A stretch of 64,000 nucleotides of DNA, from the NCBI RefSeq assembly GCF_021729845.1, contig NZ_CP063397.1:1626001-1690000 (forward strand). The letters run 5' to 3'. This document shows, one piece after another, positions 17,961 to 27,466 of this stretch. Source of the DNA: Rhizobium sp. SL42 (GTDB taxonomy: Bacteria > Pseudomonadota > Alphaproteobacteria > Rhizobiales > Rhizobiaceae). The first letter of the stretch is position 1. Each line of letters begins with the position of its first letter. The notes under the pieces were generated by a model, which was not told the origin of the DNA, made no database searches, and saw nothing but the letters and a program-made list of their open reading frames with translations. A program made the translations under genes and the position numbers.

Positions 17961-19055
17961 TCACTTGAGGCGGCCGGTCTGGCCGCGGTCCCTCAGAATA
18001 TGATCGAGAATGGTGCAGGCGAGCATCGCTTCGCCGACAGGCACGGCGCGAATGCCGACGCAGGGGTCGTGCCGGCCCTTGGTGCGCACATCCACCTCAT
18101 TGCCATCGGCATCGATCGAGCGGCGTTCGGTGAGAATGGAGGAGGTCGGCTTGATGGCAAAGCGCGCAACGATCGGCTCGCCGGTCGCAATCCCGCCCAG
18201 GACGCCACCGGCATGGTTGGACAGGAATACCGGCTTGCCGTCAGCCCCCATGCGCATCTCGTCGGCATTTTCCTCGCCGGTGATCTCGGCCGCCCCGAAG
18301 CCGTTGCCGATCTCCACGCCCTTGACGGCGTTGATCGACATCAGGTTGGCAGCGATATCCTGGTCGATCTTGCCATAGATCGGCGCGCCGATCCCGGCCG
18401 GAACGCCCTCTGCGACCACTTCGATGACCGCGCCGACGGAAGAGCCAGCCTTGCGGATGCCGTCGAGATAGTCTTCGAAGACCGGAACCATCGTGGCATC
18501 CGGGCAGAAGAACGGGTTCTGATCGACTTGCGCCCAATCCCAGTTGTCGCGATTGATTTTATGGGTGCCGATCTGGGTCAGCGCGCCACGGATCGTGACG
18601 CCGGGCATGGCAAGCCGTGCCAGCGCGCCGGCCGCCACGCGTGCCGCCGTCTCGCGGGCCGACGAGCGTCCACCGCCGCGATAGTCGCGGATACCGTATT
18701 TCAGGTCATAGGTGAAATCGGCATGGCCCGGACGATAGCGCTTGGCGATATCGCCATAGTCCTTCGAGCGCTGGTCGGTGTTTTCGATGAACAGCGACAC
18801 CGGCGTGCCGGTGGTGATCATCGAGCCGTCTTCCTGCGGCATTACGCCGGAGAGAACCTTGACGATATCGTCCTCGCGCCGCTGGGTGACGAAGCGCGAC
18901 TGGCCGGGCTTGCGCTTGTCCATGAAGACCTGAAGATCTTCCTGGCGGAAGCGCACGCCCGGAGGGCAGCCGTCGACGACCGCGCCGAGCGCCGGCCCGT
19001 GGCTTTCGCCCCAGGTGGTGACGCGGAAGAGATGACCAAAGGTATTATGCGACAT
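17961..19055 (-). CDS. aroC: Chorismate synthase
   Basis: 364 residues. Converts 5-enolpyruvylshikimate-3-phosphate to chorismate using reduced FMN, the last common step to aromatic amino acids, folate and ubiquinone. Signatures: [20 protein letters not shown] at the N-terminus, [29 protein letters not shown] in the middle, and the [17 protein letters not shown]-terminal motif. The neighbouring ribB gene makes a precursor of the FMN cofactor, a plausible functional link. A 214-base spacer upstream shows nothing recognisable. Confidence 0.97.
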   Translation of the reverse strand: MSHNTFGHLFRVTTWGESHGPALGAVVDGCPPGVRFRQEDLQVFMDKRKPGQSRFVTQRREDDIVKVLSGVMPQEDGSMITTGTPVSLFIENTDQRSKDYGDIAKRYRPGHADFTYDLKYGIRDYRGGGRSSARETAARVAAGALARLAMPGVTIRGALTQIGTHKINRDNWDWAQVDQNPFFCPDATMVPVFEDYLDGIRKAGSSVGAVIEVVAEGVPAGIGAPIYGKIDQDIAANLMSINAVKGVEIGNGFGAAEITGEENADEMRMGADGKPVFLSNHAGGVLGGIATGEPIVARFAIKPTSSILTERRSIDADGNEVDVRTKGRHDPCVGIRAVPVGEAMLACTILDHILRDRGQTGRLK

Positions 19056-19269
19056 GGGAGACGAACCATTACATTCTGATCGGCGAGGAAGTCGCGCCGG
19101 CGCGGGCCTTGCATGGCGTCACTCATAGAGCAATTTCGGGAAAGCTGTGAAGCGCTTTTCCTCTCCGGATCGCCCAAAAAGCGGACGAAACGTTTTCTTT
19201 GCCCGCTGCATCCGTGCGAATGCCGTTAGCAGTGGCATCCGGGACGGGTGGGCGTCGCCTCTCCCGTTG

Positions 19270-22200
19270 CTAGGAAGCCTGTCGCTGCGGCAGGCGGGTG
19301 ACGAAGCGGCTGAAATCCTCGAAAGACAGCGGTTTGGCAAATGCGTAGCCCTGCAGGTAGTCGCAGCCGAGCTGGCGCAGCAATGCCGCATGTTCGTGGG
19401 TTTCCACCCCTTCCGCCACCGTCTCGATACCGAGGGAACCGGCGATCTCGACGATCGAGCGCACCAGGCTGCGTTCCTGCGGCTGTGTGGTGATCGGCAT
19501 GACCAGCTGGCGATCGATCTTCAACCGCTTCGGCTTCAGCTTGAGCAAGCTGACGATCGAGGTGTGGCCGGTACCGAAATCATCGATTTCGATATCGATG
19601 CCGAGCGCCTTGATCCGGTCGATATTGCTTGTGGCGATGGTGTCGCTTTCGTCGAGGAAGATGGATTCGACCAGTTCGAAACAGATCGACCCCTGCGGCA
19701 CATTCAGGCCTTCCAGCTGTTCGATCAGGTTTTCGTCATGCAGGCGCTTGGACGAGACGTTCACCGATATGCGTGGTACCTGCACACCAAGCGCCGTCCA
19801 GCGCATCTGGTCCTTCAGCGCCGTCTGCAGCACCAGCTGGTCGATGCGGGCCATGACGTTCAGGTCTTCGGCAACCTTGAGGAAGGCACCGGACGCCAGT
19901 ACGCCACGATCGGGATGGCGCCAGCGTACCAGAGCCTCGGCGCCGCAAAGCTGCATGCTGTTGGTTTCGAACTGTGGCTGGTACCAGACGATGAATTCGT
20001 CGCGTTCAAGCCCGGTCAGCATGTCGTCGGCCATGCGCTTCTTGGCGATGATGTTCGCCTGCAGGTCCGGCGTGAAGAATTCGTAGCAGTTGCGACCCTT
20101 TTCCTTGGCCTGGTAGAGCGCGATATCCGCGTTGATCAGGACCTTGCGCGCATCGGGGGCCATGCCGACGGACTGGGCAATGCCGATCGAAACGCCGCAA
20201 CGGCAGTCGAAGCCTTCGAAGTCGATCGGCTGGCGCATCTCCGTGATGATCCGGTTCGCCAGGTCGGTCAGCTCGTCCATCGTCGTCGCCCGCCGCGCCA
20301 GGATGACGAATTCGTCGCCGCCGATACGCGCGACCAGATCGCCGCGTGGCACATGCCGCATCAGTACGCGCGATGCATGCACGAGCATGGCGTCGCCCGC
20401 CGCATGACCAAGCGTGTCGTTGATTTCCTTGAAGCGATCGAGATCGAGATGCAGGATGGCAAACTTGTGCCGCTGGCTCTCGCCCTTGCGTGTCAGCGTG
20501 TCCAGTTCCAGATCGAGCTTGCGCCGGTTGGCAAGCGACGTCAGCGGGTCATGCAATGCATTGAACTCGATGCGGTTCTTGGCCAGCTCCAATTCGATAT
20601 TGCGCATGTCCGCTTCTGCCTTCGCCGAGCGCAACTGCTCGGCCAGCAGCGAATCCGCTGTCACGTCGAAAGCGATGCCGATCAGCTTTTTCTTCCCGTC
20701 CCGGCCGAAATGCGCCTGTCCGACCGAGCGAATGTAGCGGACTTCGTTGTTCGGCAGGATGACCCGCTGAATGGTGTTGAGTGTCTGTTCGTTGGTCGTT
20801 GCCCGCTTGGTGGTGATCAGGATGTCGCCACGCTCGTCAGGATGCAGGCAGGCCATCCATTGATGTTCCGTCACCGGCTGTTCGCTGTAGGGCAGGCCGT
20901 AAAGCTGGTGCATGCGCTCGTCCCAGACGGCGGTGCGGCTGACCGGATCACCTTCCCAGATCCCACAGTTGTAGGATGCCAGCGCCAGGTCGAGCCTGTG
21001 CGACAGTTCCGCCAGCTGATGCTCGCGGCTGGACAACTCATCGAGCGCCAGTTCAAGCTCGGCATTCTTGATGTCGCTGGTTTCCTTGGCCTGGCTCAGA
21101 GACTGGGTCACCAGGGTATCGGTTGTCACGTCGCAGACGATGCCCGTCAGGCGCCGTTTGCCGCGTTCATTGATGGAGCTGGCTCCGGCCGAGCGCAGGT
21201 AGCGGCAGGTCCCGTCGGACAGCTCGATACGGTAGGTGACATCCCAGACCGTTTCCGTGCAGGCGATCACGCAGTCGAAGAACTGTTGCTCGGCCTTCTG
21301 CACATCGTCGGGATGGATGGTGGCGTACCAGTCGGCCAGGCGATCCTCGTTGTCCGTCTGGCTGACGGGAAGGCCATGCAGACCGGCGGAACGTTCGTCC
21401 CAATGTAGTCCATGGGTTTCTTCATCGATATCCCAGATGCCGATATTCGACGTTTCCATCGCCAGCTGGAAGCGGTGCGACAGGTCGATCAGTCTTTCCT
21501 CCCGACCTTGCAGCTGGCTGATATTGCGATTGCGCTCGCGCAGCAGGAAAAGCGCGAGCAGCACCGGCACCATCATCGCGGCAACGGTCGAAAGCACGAT
21601 CATTCTGGTGGGCATCAGACGGCTCATGGCCGCATCCCAGCCCTCGGCCGGCGCGCCATAAAGCACGAAGGAGAGATCGTGATGGCTGAATTCCTGGGCG
21701 ATCGGCAGCTCGTCGTGGATGTTGGCCGTGCCGAACAGCATTCTTCCGTCGGGTCCGGCGGTCGCGATCGCCAGATGCAGCCGGTCAAGGCCGTGATCGG
21801 GATCTGCAGGAGAGGCGGAGCCATCGGCAGCCGAGAGATCCGAAAGCCCCGCGGCGTCGAAGATCCTGTTGATGTCCAATGAGACGGTCATCAGTTTCCA
21901 CGCCTTGGTCGTCTCCCAGCTCGGCGGCGGCACCGGAATGCTCAGTTCAACGGTATTGTGCGCAAGCGACAGCTTCGGCTGGAACGCCATCCTGTGGATA
22001 TCATTCAACGGAACGAAGGCAACGGTAGTGATATGCGGGTCGCGCGAGACGATCTTGTTGATCGTGCGGTTCAGCTCTGTCGGTGACAGCATGGGATCGT
22101 CGGCTATATCGTCCGCGATCGCCAGAGCATTGGCGACATCGAGATTGAGCCGGTTGCGAATCGATACCTGTGCATGCCGAAGGGCATCAGCGACTTCATG

Positions 22201-22374
22201 CTCGACGCGTTGCTGTTCGTATTGTGCAGAACTGCGGTCGATCATCACGCCGGCGCCGATGATCACCGTGCTGATCACGCCACCCAAGACGAGCCATAGA
22301 ACGCCTTTGCTCCACCCTTCGCCGTCTTGGCGCTGTCCTGCATCGAAGATACGCAACTGTAAAATTCCCGTCAC
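19270..22374 (-). CDS. Membrane GGDEF-EAL protein with PAS domains
   Basis: 1034 residues from a GTG. Order: membrane helix (about 25-45), periplasmic sensor (about 45-255), second membrane helix, two PAS/PAC regions (about 300-420 and 455-580), GGDEF domain (about 590-760; intact RIGGDEFVIL) and EAL domain (about 775-1030; CGAEALVRWRHP, DDFGTGHTS, AEGVET). Both cyclic-di-GMP synthase and phosphodiesterase motifs look intact, so either or both activities are possible. The periplasmic domain probably sets the output. No co-transcribed partner is evident. Confidence 0.93.
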   Translation of the reverse strand: MTGILQLRIFDAGQRQDGEGWSKGVLWLVLGGVISTVIIGAGVMIDRSSAQYEQQRVEHEVADALRHAQVSIRNRLNLDVANALAIADDIADDPMLSPTELNRTINKIVSRDPHITTVAFVPLNDIHRMAFQPKLSLAHNTVELSIPVPPPSWETTKAWKLMTVSLDINRIFDAAGLSDLSAADGSASPADPDHGLDRLHLAIATAGPDGRMLFGTANIHDELPIAQEFSHHDLSFVLYGAPAEGWDAAMSRLMPTRMIVLSTVAAMMVPVLLALFLLRERNRNISQLQGREERLIDLSHRFQLAMETSNIGIWDIDEETHGLHWDERSAGLHGLPVSQTDNEDRLADWYATIHPDDVQKAEQQFFDCVIACTETVWDVTYRIELSDGTCRYLRSAGASSINERGKRRLTGIVCDVTTDTLVTQSLSQAKETSDIKNAELELALDELSSREHQLAELSHRLDLALASYNCGIWEGDPVSRTAVWDERMHQLYGLPYSEQPVTEHQWMACLHPDERGDILITTKRATTNEQTLNTIQRVILPNNEVRYIRSVGQAHFGRDGKKKLIGIAFDVTADSLLAEQLRSAKAEADMRNIELELAKNRIEFNALHDPLTSLANRRKLDLELDTLTRKGESQRHKFAILHLDLDRFKEINDTLGHAAGDAMLVHASRVLMRHVPRGDLVARIGGDEFVILARRATTMDELTDLANRIITEMRQPIDFEGFDCRCGVSIGIAQSVGMAPDARKVLINADIALYQAKEKGRNCYEFFTPDLQANIIAKKRMADDMLTGLERDEFIVWYQPQFETNSMQLCGAEALVRWRHPDRGVLASGAFLKVAEDLNVMARIDQLVLQTALKDQMRWTALGVQVPRISVNVSSKRLHDENLIEQLEGLNVPQGSICFELVESIFLDESDTIATSNIDRIKALGIDIEIDDFGTGHTSIVSLLKLKPKRLKIDRQLVMPITTQPQERSLVRSIVEIAGSLGIETVAEGVETHEHAALLRQLGCDYLQGYAFAKPLSFEDFSRFVTRLPQRQAS

Positions 22375-22668
22375 CCCAAGTTACGGGAAGTCTATAGGCG
22401 GCGGGTTAATTTAGCCTTGCCCGAACAAAACAGCAGCGCATCTAACCCATGGTTCCGTTTGACCATTTTTGACTTTCTCAGCGTTCGGCGGGAAATCTTG
22501 TGCGAGATTGCCGACCAGCCGCGAATATCAAAGTGGGGAGGGTTGATCCCCGCCCTCGTTACGGTCCACAATCTTTGCGAAAAGGTCACATCTACGGGCG
22601 AATTTTGCCACATTCGGGAGGCTATTTTGAAGCATATATTTTTAGTCGTTTGGTCGAGGGTGGTCCGC

Positions 22669-22929
22669 ATGCGCATCGTCATTTCTGTCTTGCTTGCTAC
22701 GGCAAGCTTTTTGTCTCCTCTCTCTGCCTTTGCCGGCAGTGATGACGTCGAGGCAACCATCGAGGCGGTCAACGTCGACAGCATGAGTCTCGTGCTCGAC
22801 GACGGCAAGACCTATACCGTGCCGGCGGAGTTCAATTTCGACGGTCTGGAAAGCGGACAGAAGGTCATCGTGTTCTACACGGAAGTCGACGGCAAGCGTG
22901 TCGTGGACGATCTCGAAGTCATCCAGTAA
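22669..22929 (+). CDS. DUF1344 secreted small protein
   Basis: 86 residues from the ATG at 22669 with GAGGGTGG upstream. A signal peptide (MRIVISVLLATASFLSPLSAFA) precedes a small beta-rich domain: ATIEAVNVDSMSLVLDDGKTYTVPAEFNFDGLESGQKVIVFY. This matches the DUF1344 family, common in rhizobia, predicted periplasmic and of unknown function. The 294 bases upstream (22375-22668) separate it from the divergent GGDEF-EAL gene and show no clear operator. A terminator follows. Confidence 0.85.
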   Translation: MRIVISVLLATASFLSPLSAFAGSDDVEATIEAVNVDSMSLVLDDGKTYTVPAEFNFDGLESGQKVIVFYTEVDGKRVVDDLEVIQ

Positions 22930-22948
22930 ACCGGCTGAATATGGTGCG

Positions 22949-22989
22949 ACGGCGGAGACCCCGGACCGGTTTCCGCCGTTTTCTATTTG
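22949..22989 (+). terminator. Rho-independent terminator after the DUF1344 gene
   Basis: ACGGCGGA (22949-22956) pairs with TCCGCCGT (22972-22979) and is followed by TTTTCTATTT. It lies 20 bases after the DUF1344 stop and just before the end of the convergent phosphatase gene. Confidence 0.75.
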
Positions 22990-23004
22990 TACATTCCTGT
23001 TGTT

Positions 23005-23595
23005 TTACATCCAGCCTATGACGCCGGCATCGCGGTCGATCTTCAGGATCCGATCCTGCGGAATATTGATCTCGCAGGCCTCGTCCTCGTCCATGCCGCC
23101 AATCAGGCGGAAGCAGCTGCGAATGACGCCGCCATGGCTGACGCAGACCGTCGGCTGCTCCACCGAGTTCAGCCAGGCGCCGATGCGCCAGGACAGGATC
23201 TCGTAGCTTTCGGCATCCTGTCCGGGCGGAATGAATCCCCATTTGCGCCGGGCGCGTTCCTTGACCCGTTCCGGCGCGGCTTTTGCCAGCTCGGCCAGCG
23301 TGAAGCCCTCCCAGTCGCCGAAGGACAGTTCCTTCAGGCGCTCGTCGAGCCGATAGGCGAGGGGGTCCAGTCCCATCTCGCTGCGCATGCGTTCCATAGT
23401 TTCGCGCGTGCGCCTGAGCGGCGAGGCGACAAAATCGAACCGGCCGACGGTATCGCCCAGTACATGCGCCAGCATTTCGCCGTTGCGCATGGCCTGGCCG
23501 CGGCCGGTCGCATTGAGGTCAATGTCCTTTTGACCCTGCATCCGGCCTTCGGCGTTCCAGTCGGTCTGGCCGTGTCGGATCATGTAGATGAGCAC
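23005..23595 (-). CDS. Histidine phosphatase family protein (phosphoglycerate mutase-like)
   Basis: 196 residues starting MLIYMIRHGQTDWNAEGRMQG; the RHG catalytic motif is at residues 7-9 and the second histidine is in CVSHGGVIRS. The family includes cofactor-dependent phosphoglycerate mutases and broad phosphatases; the short length and lack of mutase-specific features favour a phosphatase. It lies 18 bases downstream of fabI and may be co-transcribed with it. Confidence 0.9.
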   Translation of the reverse strand: MLIYMIRHGQTDWNAEGRMQGQKDIDLNATGRGQAMRNGEMLAHVLGDTVGRFDFVASPLRRTRETMERMRSEMGLDPLAYRLDERLKELSFGDWEGFTLAELAKAAPERVKERARRKWGFIPPGQDAESYEILSWRIGAWLNSVEQPTVCVSHGGVIRSCFRLIGGMDEDEACEINIPQDRILKIDRDAGVIGWM

Positions 23596-23613
23596 GGCGT
23601 CAGACCCCTGAAC

Positions 23614-24432
23614 TTAGTCCTTGGCGACCGAGATATCCGGCGCGTCGACGGCCTTCATGCCGACCGTGTGGTAACCACAGTCGACGTGATGGACTTCTCC
23701 GGAAACGCCGGTCGACAGATCCGACAGCAGATACATGCCGGAGGTGCCGACTTCATCGGTTGTGACATTGCGCTTCAGCGGCGAGTTATACTCGTTCCAC
23801 TTGAGGATATAGCGGAAATCGCCGATGCCCGAAGCGGCCAGCGTCTTGATCGGACCGGCCGAGATGGCGTTGACGCGAATGCCGCGGCCGCCCATGTCGA
23901 CGGCGAGGTAGCGCACCGAGGCCTCGAGCGCGGCCTTGGCAACACCCATGACATTGTAATGCGGCATGACCTTCTCGGCGCCATAGTAGGTCAGTGTCAG
24001 CAGCGAGCCGCCGTCGTTCATGATCTTTTCGGCGCGGGCGGCGACTGCCGTGAACGAATAGACGGAAATGTCCATCGTCTTGGTGAAGTTGTCGCGGGTC
24101 GTCTCGATGTAGCGGCCGGTCAACTCGTCCTTGTCGGAAAACGCGATCGCGTGCACGACGAAGTCGATCTTGCCCCACTTGGCTTCGAGATTGTTGAAGA
24201 CGGCATCGATGCTGTCGAGATTGGTGACGTCGCAATCGCCGGCCAGAAAGGCGTCGAGCTCTTGCGCCAGAGGTTCGACACGCTTCTTCAGTGCATCGCC
24301 CTGCCATGTAAATGCGATCTCAGCGCCCTGGTCGTGACAGGCTTTGGCAATGCCCCATGCGATGGAGCGATTGTTTGCAACGCCCATGATGACGCCGCGC
24401 TTGCCTGCCATAAGGCCGGAACCTTGAGCCAT
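23614..24432 (-). CDS. fabI: Enoyl-[acyl-carrier-protein] reductase (NADH)
   Basis: 272 residues; ATG at 24432 with AGGGGA upstream. Reduces trans-2-enoyl-ACP in the last step of each fatty-acid elongation cycle; target of triclosan and diazaborines in other bacteria. Short-chain dehydrogenase fold with GVANNRSIAWGIAKA cofactor loop and the FabI catalytic pair Tyr-x6-Lys at Y159 and K166 (YNVMGVAK). Rhizobia often hold two fabI paralogues, so this need not be the only one. A short palindrome lies in its leader. Confidence 0.96.
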   Translation of the reverse strand: MAQGSGLMAGKRGVIMGVANNRSIAWGIAKACHDQGAEIAFTWQGDALKKRVEPLAQELDAFLAGDCDVTNLDSIDAVFNNLEAKWGKIDFVVHAIAFSDKDELTGRYIETTRDNFTKTMDISVYSFTAVAARAEKIMNDGGSLLTLTYYGAEKVMPHYNVMGVAKAALEASVRYLAVDMGGRGIRVNAISAGPIKTLAASGIGDFRYILKWNEYNSPLKRNVTTDEVGTSGMYLLSDLSTGVSGEVHHVDCGYHTVGMKAVDAPDISVAKD

Positions 24433-24462
24433 GTTGTGATCCCCTGATACTTTCGATGGACT

Positions 24463-24477
24463 GCCTATGGCATAGGC
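24463..24477 (-). promoter_or_regulatory. 15-bp palindrome in the fabI leader
   Basis: GCCTATG, one central base, then CATAGGC. It begins 31 bases upstream of the fabI start codon, between the ribosome-binding site and where the promoter should be. It could be an operator, but no regulator family can be named from it. Confidence 0.35.
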
Positions 24478-24755
24478 CGTTCCGGCGTACAAGATTGAAC
24501 CGGATCATCAACTGTTAGGTAGCGTAACAAAGGGTGTGTTCATGAAAAAACGACCATAACACAGCGTGAAAGCTGCGTTTATGGCCAATTGGGACCGTTA
24601 TTCTGTTGGGGTTCGCGCGCATGGTTGGCAGAGATCCGGCCATGGAATTTCACAGGATGCGTCGGGACCGGCGATCGCCAGCCATCAGTCGCGCCGGCTG
24701 GCCGGAAGATGATCGCGGACAATAACCGCCCGCAGGCGACGCGCGGTCGGGTGCT
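24478..24755. other. Spacer between fabI and the DnaJ-like gene, no gene seen
   Basis: Together with the fabI leader this is a 323-base gap between a gene start (fabI) and the end of the next minus-strand gene. It should contain the fabI promoter, but I cannot place confident -35 and -10 boxes. No open frame with a ribosome-binding site is visible. Confidence 0.5.
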
Positions 24756-26075
24756 TCAGAGATAGAGCCCTTCGCGCATCAGCCGCATCAGGTCCGTCAC
24801 CTTTTCGTCCGGCTTTTCCCACAGCATGACACGCAGCTCGACCAGCAGCGCGCCGCGTTCGCCGGCGCCGTCCGGCAAACCAAGCCCATCGATGCGGATC
24901 ACCTGATCCGAGTTCGACCAGGCAGGAACGGTGACTTTCACCATGCCCTCTGGGCCTTCGACTTCGACATCGCAGCCGAGCACGGCATTTTCGAGCGTGA
25001 TCGGCAGGACGGTACGAATGTCATAGGCATCGACGAGGAATTTCTCGGTGCGCACCACCTTGATGGTGACGGCGACATCGCCGCGCTGCATGCCCTGGAA
25101 TTTCAAACCCTGCGCCTTCAGGCGAACGACATGACCATCGGTCACACCGTCGAGGGGTACACGCACTTCACGGCCATCATTGAGCGTGATCGGTACGGAT
25201 TTCTGTTCGAGCAGGTCGCTGATCGCGACAACAGCTTCGGAAAAGACATCCGGTGCTTTTTCCGGCGGTGGCGGCGGAACGCCGCGGATGCGACGCACCA
25301 GCGAGCTGATCAGTTCGATAGGCGCCAGCAGCGGTGAGCTGGGCGCACGAAGCGGCGCACCTTCGTTCAGCTCGGCCGCTTCCGCGTCTCGTTTCAGGTT
25401 TTCAGCCGCAGCCGCGGCTTCGGGGCTCTCGCCGAAAATTCGACTGACCAGATCCTCCGGGCCCTCGGGCTTGCCGGATTGCGCGCTGGCGCTGCCGGCC
25501 TTCTTGTCCTGTTGGCCGGCACCGGCCGTTGACTGTGTTTGCTGGGACGTATGGGCGCTTTGGCCTTGGCTAGCGTCTGTCTGTTCAGCCTTCGTATTTG
25601 CCTGAGCCTGAGCCTGAGCCTGAGCCGACTGCGCTTGCGCCGTCTGGGCCTGCGCCTGGGTTTTCTGGGCGTGTGCCTGAGCAGCCTTGGCCGCTTGGGC
25701 CGCCTGCGCCGCAGCCGTGTCGGCCTTTGCCTTTGCGGCCTCGGCCTGGGCAAGTTCGGCCAGGATGCGCTCGGCATTGGCCTTGGCCTGCTTTGCTTTT
25801 TCGGCAGCTTCGCGCGCCGACTGGCGCTGCTGCATGATCGTCTGCTCGCGTTCCATCGCCTCGACCTTCACGCGTTGCTGGTCATATCGGTTGCGTTTTG
25901 CGGGATCTTTCAGGACTTCGTAGGCACGGCCGATTTCGGCAAAACGGTTATTGGCGTGCGGATCGTCGCGGTTCTGATCGGGATGCACGCTTTTCGCCTT
26001 GGAGCGCCAAGCCGCCTTGATCTCGTCTGCGCCCGCATCGCGCTTAACGCCGAGGACTGAATAAAAATCTCGCAT
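24756..26075 (-). CDS. DnaJ-like protein with an Ala/Gln-rich linker (CbpA-type)
   Basis: 439 residues from the ATG at 26075. J domain at 1-70 (RDFYSVLGVKRDAGADEIKAAWR, with HPD in SVHPDQNRDD) for stimulating a DnaK partner. It is followed by a charged and then Ala/Gln-rich low-complexity region (about 75-215) including runs of alternating QA, and a DnaJ C-terminal substrate-binding domain (about 280-439; VTDGHVVRLKAQG). The Cys-rich zinc domain of classical DnaJ is absent, so it is CbpA-like. The repeats at the DNA level include a (GCCTGA) tandem array. Confidence 0.88.
   Translation of the reverse strand: MRDFYSVLGVKRDAGADEIKAAWRSKAKSVHPDQNRDDPHANNRFAEIGRAYEVLKDPAKRNRYDQQRVKVEAMEREQTIMQQRQSAREAAEKAKQAKANAERILAELAQAEAAKAKADTAAAQAAQAAKAAQAHAQKTQAQAQTAQAQSAQAQAQAQANTKAEQTDASQGQSAHTSQQTQSTAGAGQQDKKAGSASAQSGKPEGPEDLVSRIFGESPEAAAAAENLKRDAEAAELNEGAPLRAPSSPLLAPIELISSLVRRIRGVPPPPPEKAPDVFSEAVVAISDLLEQKSVPITLNDGREVRVPLDGVTDGHVVRLKAQGLKFQGMQRGDVAVTIKVVRTEKFLVDAYDIRTVLPITLENAVLGCDVEVEGPEGMVKVTVPAWSNSDQVIRIDGLGLPDGAGERGALLVELRVMLWEKPDEKVTDLMRLMREGLYL
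25600..25626. repeat. Hexanucleotide tandem repeat inside the DnaJ-like gene
   Basis: Four copies of GCCTGA plus a partial copy on the plus strand; on the coding strand they give alternating Gln and Ala codons. Copy-number change by slippage would alter linker length by two residues without a frameshift. Confidence 0.8.
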
Positions 26076-26292
26076 CAACGCCACCAACATCAATCGACCA
26101 GATGCGCATCCGGATCATGGAGCGGTCACTGGCGAATACTCAAAGCCGTCCCGCGAAATTGTCATGCGGTCTCGGCGTTACAATGTCTGGAGAGGTTCGC
26201 ACGCAAGGAGCTAATTGAATCTTACGGGTCAGAAGCTGCGGCGGGGTGTTTCTTCTTGTTTGCTTAAGCAAACGTTTCAAATCCGAACGAAA

Positions 26293-26703
26293 TCAGGATT
26301 GACGGTCGAAACTCAGCAGCTGCCAGTTGCCGGAGCCGGATGTGCAGGTCTTGCCGGAGAAATAGGCGATGCCTTCATAGGAGTGGCGCGTCGTCGAAAA
26401 GTTGCGGCAGATGACGCCTTGGCCTTTTTCTTCCTGGATCGCGGTGACGACGCCGGCGCTGCCGGTCGTAGCATTGGCCCAGGGCAAGGGTTTGCCTTCG
26501 GTCTTCGACAGGTCTGCCGACGACACGGCGCTCTGCACGGTCAGTTCGTCGGACCCGTTTCCGGATGCGCGGCCCTTGGAGATGGTATTGGTCGAGATCG
26601 AGCTATCGACTGTGTCGGAACCGAAGAGGTCCATGCTGCCGCCGAAGCATCCGCTGAGCGGAAGTGTCGCAGCAAGAGCGAGAAGGATCTTGCGTTTGCT
26701 CAT
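26293..26703 (-). CDS. RT0821/Lpp0805-like surface lipoprotein
   Basis: 136 residues from the ATG at 26703 with AAGGGTAGG upstream. Signal peptide with lipobox LSGC (MSKRKILLALAATLPLSGC) predicts lipid attachment at C19. The C-terminal part (GVICRNFSTTRHSYEGIAYFSGKTC...WQLLSFDR) has the paired cysteines and WxLL pattern of this family of envelope proteins of unknown function. Divergent from pdxH. The 217 bases on its 3' side show nothing recognisable. Confidence 0.8.
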   Translation of the reverse strand: MSKRKILLALAATLPLSGCFGGSMDLFGSDTVDSSISTNTISKGRASGNGSDELTVQSAVSSADLSKTEGKPLPWANATTGSAGVVTAIQEEKGQGVICRNFSTTRHSYEGIAYFSGKTCTSGSGNWQLLSFDRQS

Positions 26704-26816
26704 GCACCTACCCTTTGTACGCTCGACCGACTTTGCTATGTCTACTTCCAAATGGGGTCCCGTCCAATATCGTGTTCTGGACACCTATCATGAAGGTCAG
26801 GAGCATTTGAGGCAAT

Positions 26817-27437
26817 ATGTCGGATATCGGGTTAACAAGTGGTGACTTTACTGAAGAGAGTGAACCCTTCGCCCTGTTTGGCGCCTGGTTGCAGGATGCC
26901 ACGGCGTCAGAACTCAACGATCCCAATGCGGTAGCGCTCGCGACCGTGGATGCGGATGGTCTTCCGAATGTCAGGATGGTTCTTCTCAAGGGTTTTGATA
27001 GCCGCGGATTCGTATTCTATACCAATTTTGAGAGCCAGAAAGGACAGGAAATTCTCGGCCAGAAAAAGGCGGCAATGTGTTTTCATTGGAAATCCCTGCG
27101 CCGGCAGGTGCGTCTGCGTGGAGCCGTTGAGATCGTCTCAGATGCCGAGGCGGATGAATATTACGCCTCCCGGCCTCTCGGCAGCCGTATCGGTGCCTGG
27201 GCCTCGAAGCAGTCGCGCCCGTTGGAAGGCCGCTTTGCACTGGAGAAATCGGTCGCCGAATACACTGCCCGCTACGCGCTCGGCAACGTGCCGCGCCCGC
27301 CCCATTGGTCGGGTTTCCGCATCGTGCCGCAATCGATCGAATTCTGGCACGACCGCAAGTTCCGCCTGCATGATCGCATCGAGTTCCGTCGCGAGACACC
27401 CGCAAGTGCCTGGTCAAAGGTCCGCATGTATCCGTGA
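26817..27437 (+). CDS. pdxH: Pyridoxamine 5'-phosphate oxidase
   Basis: 206 residues; GAGG upstream of the ATG. FMN-dependent oxidation of pyridoxine or pyridoxamine phosphate to pyridoxal phosphate. Family landmarks: [62 protein letters not shown] and the C-terminal [14 protein letters not shown]...W...RMYP. All regions are intact and of normal length. Confidence 0.97.
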   Translation: MSDIGLTSGDFTEESEPFALFGAWLQDATASELNDPNAVALATVDADGLPNVRMVLLKGFDSRGFVFYTNFESQKGQEILGQKKAAMCFHWKSLRRQVRLRGAVEIVSDAEADEYYASRPLGSRIGAWASKQSRPLEGRFALEKSVAEYTARYALGNVPRPPHWSGFRIVPQSIEFWHDRKFRLHDRIEFRRETPASAWSKVRMYP

Positions 27438-27466
27438 CCTGTTTGTATAAGGTACGGTCGCGGACG

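Noticed and set aside
16733..19269. FMN riboswitch for ribB
   Set aside because: ribB lies 10 bases after aroC in one unit and neither the ribB leader nor the spacer upstream of aroC shows an RFN-like structure.
19147..21408. Long plus-strand open frame opposite the GGDEF-EAL gene
   Set aside because: Antisense shadow of strongly supported PAS-GGDEF-EAL coding sequence; the translated product has no domain.
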